The notes under the pieces: generated by a model
Database searches by the model: none
Told to the model about the DNA's origin: nothing
The model's input: only the letters and a program-made list of their open reading frames with translations
From: Ilyonectria destructans
Taxonomy: Eukaryota > Ascomycota > Sordariomycetes > Hypocreales > Nectriaceae
DNA length: 64,000 bases
Assembly: GCA_020740775.1 (NCBI GenBank)
Contig: JAHEWK010000012.1
Location: 1,922,001-1,986,000, forward strand
Direction: 5' to 3'
Shown here: piece after piece, positions 21,956 through 32,300 of the stretch
How positions within the stretch are numbered: the stretch's first letter is position 1
Layout of the letters: every line of letters begins with the position of its first letter
Position numbers and translations under genes: made by a program

Positions 21956-22741
21956 GGGGAATTTGTTAGTTCAGTTTGAGACAGCGGTTAGTATTGGGTA
22001 GAATCTAGTACATAATTTGTGTCAAATTGTCTCGATATTGGTCGTTACCGCGCTCAGCGGCGGAACTACCCAGGTCTACGAGTGGCAACGGCACTTAGAG
22101 TCCAGTCTTCGAAATGGTCAAGACGCACGACGGACCGGGCAGAGATAATGGGGAAGCCCTCCATAACGACAACAAAGCGACCAGACAGTTCGCGCTTCCC
22201 TCAGTGCGTAACCGTCACCAGGGAAATTTGTCTAGTGTGGTTTGCCACGCTTGGTAAGGCGATGCGCATAGCTTTACAACGTCGGGAGCCCAATTAGGAA
22301 GCACCCAAACGGCCACGTAGGCACACTCCCGGATAGGAACTAATGTAAGAGCAGCCGGGAGCTGCATTACACAGGGGAAGTGGAAGTATTTATAACCTCT
22401 CTACTCCAATTCAAGGTTAGAAGTACACAGATAAGGCGGATGTCTCCTTTCCGAGGTCATGGTGTGTCCGGTGCTGTTGTGGAGGCTACTCTGTACGGTG
22501 CTTCCTCCACATCCCCACACTACACCACCGTACTGTAGAGTTCTATTCCACAACGGTTTCTGAACAGTCAGATCCTCCACATGCGGGGAAGTTCCGATCT
22601 CCATGTGGAAGGATTAAATATTAGAGATAAATACCATATGCTGCATGAGCCTTGCAAGAGCACAACGATTACACTTTCCCTCTCCCATAAGCTCGTTGGA
22701 CATTTTTATCATTTTTTGGCATTGCTAGCTTGAATATCACC
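21956..22741. promoter_or_regulatory. Intergenic region with VAO promoter
   Basis: No gene is visible in 21956-22400. From 22478 on there is a dense group of the shared motif: TTGTGGAGG (about 22478), CCTCCACAT (22504-22512), CCTCCACATG (22574-22583) and CATGTGGAA (22602-22610). The last is 132 bases upstream of the VAO ATG. Confidence 0.5.
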
Positions 22742-24784
22742 ATGACGTCTACCCTACCACTAAATACGTACTCTAACCCGGATTACGAGCGGGCCCATCA
22801 AACCACGTTCGCACCACCCAAATCGCGGCCTATCGAGCCTGTGTTACCGCCTGGAGTAAAACAAGCTCAATTTGATGAAGCGTTAAAACAATTTGCGTCA
22901 GCAGTGGGGACAGATCATGTTTTTATTAAAGAGGCTTTGGCTCACTACATCGATCCCTACGAAGTTTGTGAGAATGATGCAGCGGAGAGAAAGATGCCAA
23001 GTGCAGCTGTGTGGTAAGTTGAAGGCTTTAGTAACGTGGTGGCTTGCGATCGAGAGACTCTTCACTGACGTTGACTTCATTCAGTCCTGGCTCGGTAGAT
23101 GAACTGCGGAAAATTCTTCGAGTTGCAAATGAATTTGGCATTCCATTTTGGACTTTCTCCAGGGGCAAGAACTTAGGGTGGGTGGCCCTCTCTCATCAAT
23201 ATTAACTGTTTTCTGTTGCTCTAACAAGGGGCCTGGTAGCTATGGTGGACCGGCGCCCCGATTGAATGGGTCTGTTGCCTTGGATTTACATCGAATGAAC
23301 AAGATCATCGAAGTTGATGATGAATTTGCATACGCTGTCGTCGAACCGGGTGTCACTTTTAACGATCTTTACAATTATTGCGTCGAAAACAAGAAGAAAG
23401 TCTGGCCGAGTATGCCATCTCTGGCCTGGGGAAGCGTCACAGGAAATGTGAGAAAATCACTCTTCACCAGCGTAGCGCATATGCTGACCGTAACTGCAGA
23501 CACTGGATCGTGGAACTGGGTTTGGATCCAATTCAAATCACCATCAATGTATAGCAGGATTAGAGGTCATGCTTGCAGATGGAGACGTGGTTCGAACCGG
23601 ACAGTTTGGCATTTCCAACTCCCCCTCTGCTTTCCTCTCCAGATTCACTTACGGGCCTTCTCTTGAAGGACTATTTCTTCAGAGCAACCTCGGGGTGGTC
23701 ACGCGGCTGAGCATATGGATGACCCCTCAACCCCCGACCTTTATTTCGTGCTCTTTCAGCATGCCTGAAGAAGAGGATGTAGGCGTCATGGTTGACGCCT
23801 TGGGTAAGATGCGCCAAAATGGCACGATTCCTAACGTCGTGTGGATGTCAAACTTCGTCGAATGGCTCTGCATTCAGGGTAGGCGATCCGATTTCTGGAA
23901 AGGTCAAGGGCCAATCCCAGACTGGCGTCTTGAGGAATTGCAGAAGGAATTCAACGTGGGATTCTGGACGGCGAAATGGGGTCTGTATGGCGCGAAGCGG
24001 ATTATTGAGGCTCAATTAGCGGAGATTGAGGATCAGCTGAAAATGATCGCACCCACCGGCACACTAACCGGGAAGCTTTTCGTCGGAGAGAATGGAAAGC
24101 TTCTAGAGGCAGAAGCGGTTCGCCCTGAGCATGGTCTTATGCTCGTGGGGGTACCCTCGTTGTTCAGTCTGCCTCTTATGGAATGGGCTATCCTCAATGA
24201 CAAAACTGGGAAGGCAGCCCATGGAGATTATGCTCCGGTTATCCCCTCGTCGGGAAAAAGGATTGTCGAATGGATCAGAGCGTGCAAGCCGATCTACAAG
24301 GCCGCTGGTGTTGATTTCATGGCAGACTTCTTTATGCATGAACGACACGTCATATTCACGAATATGTACGCATACGACCAGCAAGATCCCGAGCAATGCA
24401 AGCAAGTGGAGCGGCTATACATGGGAATGTTTGAAGAATCCAAGAGGAGAGGCTATGGAATGTACCGCGCGCATGTCCGCCACATGGGTATGACGCAAGG
24501 AATTTCGAACTCAATAACAAAGGCCTCCTGCTAACATAACCTGCTAGATTTGATCGCAGGATTGAACGACTTTAACAATCACGCATACACTAGACTTGTT
24601 GAGAAACTGAAGGTAAACTCCCTTAAGATTAATGTGGCTTCAAACAACAGTTCTGACCATTGTGAACTAGGACGCTCTTGACCCACGTGGAATCCTGGCA
24701 CCGGGAAAGCAGGGCATTTGGCCGCAGAAATATCGGCACCTCCGGGAACTCAGCCCTCAGTCGCCGAGAGAGACAAAGATTTAA
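22742..24784 (+). CDS. Vanillyl-alcohol-oxidase-type FAD oxidase/hydroxylase
   Basis: Six exons: 22742-23013, 23085-23177, 23240-23447, 23500-24487, 24548-24612 and 24671-24784; 579 residues (Penicillium VAO has 560). The PCMH FAD domain reads SAAVCPGSVDEL, IPFWTFSRGKNLGYGGPAPR, VVEPGVTFNDLYNY, and GSVTGNTLDRGTGFG. The C-terminal cap reads AAHGDYAPVIP, RAAHV-type YRAH and GILAPGKQGIWP. Aligned from memory to VAO, His432 equals the flavin-linking His422, Tyr513-Arg514 equal Tyr503-Arg504, and the Tyr of GYGG equals Tyr108. VAO's catalytic Asp170 is Asn204 here. VAO enzymes oxidise para-substituted phenols (vanillyl alcohol, eugenol-type, benzyl ethers). It is probably peroxisomal or cytosolic; no clear targeting tail is seen. 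It is the best hint that the cluster handles a phenolic substrate. Confidence 0.9.
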
Positions 24785-25777
24785 TAGTTAACAATACTAT
24801 GCATTAGTTATATTCAGCTACTAGGACATATTATTTCCTCATTGAACTATAAATGTGTCAGAGGTATAATAGTGAATAGTATCTACATTACACCTCTTCG
24901 ATTCAATGGTTGTAGATGCCTCATATTATTTTACTTTTTATTTTCCAGAGTAACATTAGCTAGAATTATCAGATTCTTAGTATCCTATGTGTGAACAGTA
25001 AGGTTAGCGATGTAATGGCAAGCCATGCTGATTTCAGATAATACAGAAGTTGAACTGCTTTTTACAATACCAAGAATAGGTAGACGGTGGGAGCCGCAAT
25101 GATTCCACGGCTAATATGGCTTAACAAGACGGCGCATCGAGGGCTCATCTTAGGCCAATAGGTCATCTTGGGTACCTGCACAATTGGAGGGACGGAAACT
25201 TTAACTTCTGGCCGCAGAGCGATCGCAGGGTAAAGTAGCTTACGGCTGAGCAACGACAATAGTACAATAACCCCTACTAATTTTAGTAGCTCGTCCTGCT
25301 GAGGTGATTGTCACGAATCTGATGTTACATCCACCTTCGCCAACAAGGGACGAGAGGACCTATCCCATTTTGGGCCACACACACAAGAGCATAAGGATAA
25401 GGTGGAAATTAGTAGGGGAAGTTTAAGGTATCAATCTCACTATTACGATTCTAGAATCTTTGACGGCTTTGCAACAGAGTTCGCGCTATCCTTCAGAGAT
25501 GATCTCGTATTGAGCTGCCAGGCTCTAGTCTGCTCGCACTAGCAGGCCGACTGCCGCTTTGTCGGACTTTCGGAGCCTTTCTAAAACTCCGGTTGTAGGA
25601 AAAGTCCAACGGGGTACTACGAAATCTCCGCCTCCTAAGCTTCTCAACGGACGGAATCACCAACGCGGATCTCTATATAATCAATCCTAAATCCGGTTAA
25701 AAATGTCGGCGAATGAAAACGTGACTTTATCCACTTACGCGACTCCGAAATATTCATCGCAACTATCCTAATATACT
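24785..25777. other. Intergenic region upstream of SDR2
   Basis: No gene is supported. It is AT-rich at 24785-25060. A compound inverted repeat lies at 25564-25607 (listed separately). I see no copy of the ATGTGG motif shared by the other promoters. Confidence 0.5.
25564..25607. promoter_or_regulatory. Compound inverted repeat upstream of SDR2
   Basis: GGACTTT-CGGAG (25564-25575) faces CTCCG (25587-25591) and AAAGTCC (25601-25607). The inner pair, CGGAG-N11-CTCCG, has inward-facing CGG half-sites, as bound by Zn2Cys6 dimers. It sits about 170 bases upstream of the ATG. Confidence 0.35.
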
Positions 25778-26872
25778 ATGCCGTCAACTACAAGAACGGT
25801 TTTGATAACTGGGTATGAAGAAACTTGATGCGTTTACTCGAAACCTGCCTATACATACATAAGGCTAACTCTCCTTGAGGTGCACACCTGGTGGCATTGG
25901 ATATGAACTGGCTCGGGCATTCCATCGGCAAGGTAAGGAGGACTTATTATCTACAGTGTTTCTTACTTGACCTAACGCGAGTTAGGTCTGCATGTTATCG
26001 CAACTGCGCGTCGCCTCGATGTGTTGAGCGATCTCAGCACGCTGGGAATAGACACTTTGCCGCTCGATGTTACAAAATCGGAGAGTATCAACACGTGTCG
26101 AAAGCAAGTCGCAGAAATCACTGGGGGGTCTCTGGATATTCTGGTCAACAATGCGTAAGTTTGACCAGTTCGCACTTAATGCTACAACGTGGTGAAACCA
26201 GTCCTTTGTCATTCAGGGCTAAAAAATGCTGTATATCCTAGAGGCGTCTCACACACAATTCCAGCTGTCGATATCGATATGGATGATGTCCGAAACACCT
26301 TTGAGACTAACGTCTTCGGCGTCATGGCTATGGTCAAAGAGTTTGCGCCCCTTCTCATCGCAGCCCATGGTCACATTGTCAACATTAGCAGCACAGCATC
26401 AGTTGCCCCATACGTCTTTGGGTCGGTGTTTTGCGCAACTAAAGGTGCTATCAACTCGTACTCGCGCACTCTACGACAAGAACTGCGACCTTTTGGGGTA
26501 CGAGTTACTGTGGTGATGGCTGGCACAGTAAAAACAACGACAACCAAGCTGTACCGCCAACTTCCTTCAGGGTCGATTTACCTCTTGCTTGAAGAATTAT
26601 TCACTAGAAAGCTTACCTACTCAGAGAATACGGCAAAACTTGAGGCGAGAGATTTCGCTGAGCAGTTAGCTGTTGAACTTTTAAAAGGTCAGGGGTGGCT
26701 ATGGGGACTTATTGGAGGGAGGGCAGACTGGCTCTGGATCGGTGGCAGTGCTACCACCGTCAGAGTGGCGCGATGGGTTGGTGAATGGCTTCTCGATAGT
26801 AAGGCTTACAAGATGTTTGGTCTTCATAAGCTGGAGGAGTTGGTACGCAAGCAAGAGACTAAGGCTGATTAG
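25778..26872 (+). CDS. Ayr1-like short-chain dehydrogenase with Tyr-to-Phe active site
   Basis: Four exons: 25778-25812, 25880-25932, 25986-26154 and 26242-26872 (introns 67, 53 and 87 nt with CTAAC branch sites); 295 residues. The N-terminus reads VLITGCTPGGIGYELARAFH, typical of the acyl-DHAP reductase (Ayr1)-like SDR group, followed by VIATARR, an arginine pattern that favours NADPH. Then come LDILVNNAG and NISSTAS with Ser136. The YxxxK motif reads FCATK: Phe149 replaces the catalytic Tyr and Lys153 is kept. The last intron ends at the CCTAG at 26237-26241; earlier acceptors give a stop. The C-terminal 60 residues include a Trp-rich hydrophobic stretch that may associate with lipid membranes. 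As read, dehydrogenase activity is doubtful. It may or may not belong to the cluster. Confidence 0.85.
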
Positions 26873-27650
26873 TACCCGTTGTTGTATATATTAGCTATCA
26901 CCGCCCGTATCTGGAAATCCACAGCCGTTGGCATAAATAATGTTTGCGTTCCTTTGCTTGAGCCGTGATGCTATTCACATCCAGCGGATCCGATGTTCCT
27001 GATACCGTCGGCATCAGCTACCGTAATTGCTTTCTATTGCTGCGGTCCTTACGACCTCAATTAGTACGAAAACAAGAGCAACTATTCAAATCGATCAATA
27101 CATCATACCCGCTCATACGATGCGACACCCATACTTTAATCACATGATTGTGCATCCAGGACGGTCTCAGTCAATGCAATCCCATGCAGGGTGTCAGATC
27201 CAGCCTTATCTCAGAAGGTCACAATAAGAGACGACTGAATGCCCGTCAATGAGCTAGAAATCAAGAGTTTCTATTGGTATCCTGAGACGAAACTCAAGTG
27301 AGATCTTAGTCAGCGTGCGTGGCCGCTTTTAGGGCCTCCTCGCTCCCCGGCTCAATCTCGGCTCAGTGGTGCCTCAGCCGGCTCAGCGGTGCATCAGCCC
27401 GCCTCAGCCCGCGCAGCCCTCATCAGCTTTCTGCTCACCCTTTCCCCTGAGCAGTCCCCTCCTCGCTCTTGACCCCACTTCTGGGCCCTCAACTTCCGGA
27501 TCACCCCTTGTCAGCCCGTTTGCCTACATACTCTCACGACTCCAACCGGGAGGCTGCCTTGATCCTCGTTTTGGGACCGGAATCCCAAATCTGGGCCCCT
27601 CGGTATAAGTCCTAGAATTGGGTTGTAATTGAATCCTTCCTTCTGGAAAC
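26873..27650. other. Intergenic tail up to the AT-rich boundary
   Basis: No gene is supported. The last 300 bases are GC-rich and hold short CTCAGC-type reiterations (27350-27425). Composition then drops sharply to AT-rich after about 27650, marking the edge of the transposon block. Confidence 0.5.
27350..27425. repeat. GC-rich CTCAGC-type reiterations at the transposon-block edge
   Basis: Repeated GGCTCAG(T/C)GGTGC(C/A)TCAGCC units followed by CCTCAGCCCGC. The 80-codon frame across this stretch is Pro/Ser-rich and probably not a gene. Confidence 0.5.
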
Positions 27651-28226
27651 AGTATGCTAGCTTGTAATAATTCTTACTCCTGAGGTATGGGTATATTGCG
27701 TTATCTAGTCTAACTTGCAGCAATCTGTAGCTTTCTCACGTCTATATAGTACCTTTCCCTTTCTATTCGCTCCCAGACTTCTCTCTGGTATTTAAACTCG
27801 AATTCCTCTATAAAGATACTAAACTTCCTTTTCCTATCTATTTACTTCCAGATCTTACTGTGGTATTAAGACTCAAATCCCTTTATGAAAATCCAATTTT
27901 ATTTATTCTTTTATTTACTCCTCCTATCTTATTAACACTATCTAATAGGGAAAGCTAAAAGTGCAGCTAATACCCTCCGCTAAGGCTGCAAAAGGAGCTT
28001 AGAGAAAGAAAGTAATATCGTGAATAGGAAATTAGTTCTAAGAAAGATCCAGCCTGTAGTAGAACGGAGCTATACTAAGAAGATATAACTATAGCTTAAG
28101 TGTATTATATCGCTATATATATAGATATTTAGCTAATCTTAGTATATAGATACCAGAAGTAAAAGCCAGAAGTATTACCAGATAACTTAAAATCTCTTAA
28201 AAATTTTATAAGAAAAATAGCCTATA
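27651..28226. other. AT-rich unassigned stretch left of the first LTR
   Basis: AT-rich, with no coding sense and no LTR match. It holds the two 75-bp tandem units and, at 27950-28010, a purine-rich stretch. It is probably older mutated repeat sequence. Confidence 0.5.
27758..27905. repeat. Two diverged tandem copies of a ~75-bp unit
   Basis: Both copies follow the order TCTATT..CTCCCAGA-CTT-CTGGTATT-AACTC-AATTCCT-TATAAA. They start near 27758 and 27833 and differ mostly by C/T and G/A changes. They lie between the GC boundary and the first LTR. Confidence 0.5.
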
Positions 28227-28637
28227 TATAACGGTTGTATCCTCTAGACTGCTATATATATAGTATAGAGTAGGTAAGAGGTTAGTTGCTAGTGGATAAA
28301 CTGTAGGTTTATATTAGCAGATTGATTAGGGTGTTACTTACTGAGTAAATATTATATCTGGTAATAGTTAAATATAATAATATATAGCGAGTTAAGGTAA
28401 TTAAGGTAATTAAGTTATATTAAAAGCTAAGTAGCTACTTATTAGGAATATATACTACTCTACTGTTTATATACTTAGATAGATTATAGGATTATATAAG
28501 TAATCTAATAATCTAGAATTATAGGATTATAAAGATAATTCTATAATCTTATTCTAGTTAGTTAAAAATTATAGATACTAGAATACTGCTAGTTCTAACT
28601 GCCTGCTACCTACCCGAGGTATATATAGACTGTAATA
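28227..28637 (-). repeat. Family A LTR, 3' LTR of copy A1
   Basis: 411 bp. Left end TATAACGG, right end GACTGTAATA, matching the LTRs at 51646, 59645 and 60144 in length and order. The polypurine tract (reverse of TATCTCCCCTCT) follows on its right, so it is the 3' LTR of a minus-strand element. Confidence 0.8.
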
Positions 28638-28937
28638 TAATATCTCCCCTCTGTTAGTTCTTATCCTTAAGGCCTATTATAAGATTATTCCCCTAATTTT
28701 TATATATATATCTAACTTAAATCTATAAATATTCTACTAATTGTTATATTAGGTTGTATTTCTAAATCTATTAAGATTGAGTAATATTTTATTCTTATAT
28801 AAGTTATTACCTCTAAGGGTTATAAAATTATACCTTATTCCTACTGCTTTAAGAAGCAGTTAGTTTGCTATATATATAAGAAATTCTTATAGTACAGTAA
28901 ATATATAAGCTTAGGTTGTTCTTATAATAGTTTTAAT

Positions 28938-29333
28938 TATCACAGCCCAGGTTGAGACCAGGCAGTCACAACCGGCAGAACCATAACGGTACCCACTTTA
29001 TAGCTCCTCTATTAGTCTAAAGGCCTATACACAATAGACCAGTATCAGTACTCTACTTATAACTCTTATCAATAAGACTGACAGTCTCATCAATAAACCT
29101 CATAAAGGCACTACTGAGACTATATAATATATCTAGTATATAGATATATTTATTTAGCACTTTTATAGAGATAGCCTTACTAGCTATTAATACACTTAGT
29201 TATATTAAATCTACTATTCTATTATTACCAGACTGTAACCTATATTGCTTACTACAACATCCTGATCTACTCGACTATAAATACTACGCCACCAGACCTA
29301 CCCTATACCCCTAGGTTAGACCTAACCGTTATA
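28938..29333 (+). repeat. Family B 5' LTR
   Basis: 396 bp, from TATCACAGCCC to CCGTTATA. It is followed by TATTAATAGCTCTTATT, the likely primer-binding region shared with families A and C. Differences from the 3' copy are mostly transitions. Confidence 0.85.
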
Positions 29334-32300
29334 TATTAATAGCTCTTATTTAATATATTACTATATCGACCTAAGTAATACCCTAATTCAGTTATTATAG
29401 CTCTAGCAACCCTATCGACTAGTACCTCTACTTCCTTAAAGGGAAAAGGCGCTATATGCCCTAAGACCCCAAAGGATAATAATAGTAACGATACTATAGG
29501 TAATAAGGAATCCTTCTCAGATAAAGAAGAAATAAGCAAAAAGCTTAAGAAGCTTCATAAGGAAAACCTTCAACTTCGCCAAAAAGTAGATACTTTAACT
29601 GATACAGCTAAAACTAATAAGGCATAAAATAACAAAAAGTTCCAAGCCCTATACGATAAGATACAGAATCTCAATACAGCCTGAATAACTACCCCAAATC
29701 TAATACTACTGGCAACTATTATAGTACTGGAAGGATATATTATTAATCTCACTAATAAGTAACTTTATACTTATATTAAATAAGCCCAGCATATAGAATA
29801 ATTTAATGGGTTTATTATTGCCTTAAGTATCCTAAGACCTTATAATATTAGTAAAACTATTAAACTACCCCAGCTGAGAAAGTTTAATAGTATGCCTAAG
29901 GAGCTTTAAGAGTACCTTATTGAGCTTAAGTCCTACTATATATACTACCTAACTGTATTTAGCAATAAGTTACTAAAAGTTCGATATACTATAGGACTAC
30001 TGGAAGATAAAGCCTAACGAGGAATAGGCCCAACTCTAAGAGACTTTATAGAGAACTCACCTAACTAATACAAACTAGAAACCACTATATTATTTAATAG
30101 CTTTAATATATATAAATAACTGCTTATAAATATATATAGAGAATAGAATAAGAAATATAAAGTACTTATATAAATCTAAAAGTTAAAGCAGATAAAGACA
30201 GTATTGGAGTACCTTACAGAATACCAATACCTATCCGTAAAGCTTAACTAGAACAATAAGAATATAATAGATAGATTCTACTAAGAATTAAAGAATAAAG
30301 TTAAGAATAAAATCTATAAGATTCTTAACCTACTGACTGAATTTAATATCTATATATACCTCTATATTACTATTAATAATTACCTATTTAAATAATATAT
30401 CGAAAAGTAAAAAGAGAACCTAGAGGGTTAGAAGAATAAGAAAAACCACCCTAACTACAGTAAGAAACACTAAGGCAATACCTTCTATAGAATGGTATTA
30501 GAATCTATAGAATTAGGAGCCATCTAGAAAGACTATTTAAAGGTTAAGTGCTAGAACTGCAGAAAGATAGATTACTTTAAAAGTAAGTATTATACCCTAA
30601 AGTCCAACTAGAAGTATAAGCTTATACCTAAAGATAAGTATATAAGATTTACTAACTACTAGCACCCTAATAATAAGAAACCTCAAACTGCCATTCAATC
30701 TAAGACTATTACTATAACCTAAAGTAGTTATAATAGAGGGTTTAATAGAGCTTATAAGAATAATATAAACTGGAAAGAGGAATGCTTTAATAGCATACTT
30801 ATCCTTAAACTATATATCTAAAGGACCACTAAAACGATTAAAGATAATATAGCAGAGAAGGTATAGAAATAAGCTGTATAGTATAGAAAAATAGATACTA
30901 AAAGGAAGGATAAATAAAATACCAGGCTGGAAAAGAAAAAATAAAGTTACCAGAGGAACAAACCTATCTGGAAACTAATTTCGGAAAGTTATAATACTAC
31001 CTTAAATACCCTTAATAACATATTACATACTATAGCTATAGTATAATAAGGAAATTCGATCCCAGACAGACAGCCCAGACCTATTATACCACCCCCAACT
31101 AATAGAGAATATAGAGTAAAGATACCTCAGAGACAAAAGGAAAAAGACAAGCTCCGACAACAATTCTATACCAGAAAAGATAACTAACTTTAGGTGCACA
31201 CTAGACGGAAAGCCTATATTATATAAAAAATAGGACTTCCAGTAGCAGATAAAGATATTATCTGCCCTGCAGAAGAGTACCCTAAAATTAATTCTAAGTC
31301 CGACTATAAAAACTATAAAGAATACTGGAAGCTTAACAGCCTAGGGAACTAAATATAGAAATACCTAGCAGATATATATAACAACCTTATAAACAAATAA
31401 TAAATACCTACTGTAACTAACCCTATCTATATCTATACCTATAATATACTATTAGGCTGTAATTTACACTATATAACCCTAAAGGAATAAGAAGATAATA
31501 ACCTAAGGATAGTAATAGTATACCCTAACTATAAGAAAATCTTATAGGCCTTATATATTATCTATAAATACCCAATACATAAAGAAGAAAAAATCTACTA
31601 TAACTATTTTCCTATATAAACTAATAACACCCCTATTTAGAATCTATATTTACAGGATAAGCTTAAGTATTTTTAAGTTACCAAATAGTATATAGGAGTA
31701 GGTATTATATAGCTAGAAGATAAAAGAGATCTTTTCCCACTAGAATATATAAACCCAAATAGTACTATTAAAGACTGTAAAATAGAAGAATACTATATAT
31801 ATAAATAATAGAAGATAAAAAAGTAGTATAAATATAAAGAAGAAGATATCGCTAAGTATGTTACTATAAGAGTATTATAATATAATAAACCAGACTGCAC
31901 TAAATACAGCTAGAAAAACTAAGATAAATTCCAATATATTAAGTTTCTAATCTACCGGAATTATAACTTCTTAAATCACTGAGGAATAAGCAGTCTCAAT
32001 TAAGTCTGGAAAAGCAAGATAGAAGATTGGGAATACAGAAGGATAACCCCTAAATACAATAATAAAAAACCTATTTAGAATACTTAACCCTACTCAGTAC
32101 GAAATATAATAACCTATAATAAGCCTAGATGCCCTAAGTACGGTATAAAGGCATAAGAAATTAATATATATATCAGACGGATATATAATAAAGAATTTAA
32201 CTTCCCAACTCGAACCGGAATAAATTAAGCAGACCAAGCCTAATACTAACAGATTAGAAATAGCTGTAATGAATATTCCGAGATAGAATATTCAGCTAAT

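Noticed and set aside
27366..27608. Pro/Ser-rich 80-codon frame at the composition boundary
   Set aside because: It is produced by CTCAGC-type reiterations and starts at GTG.
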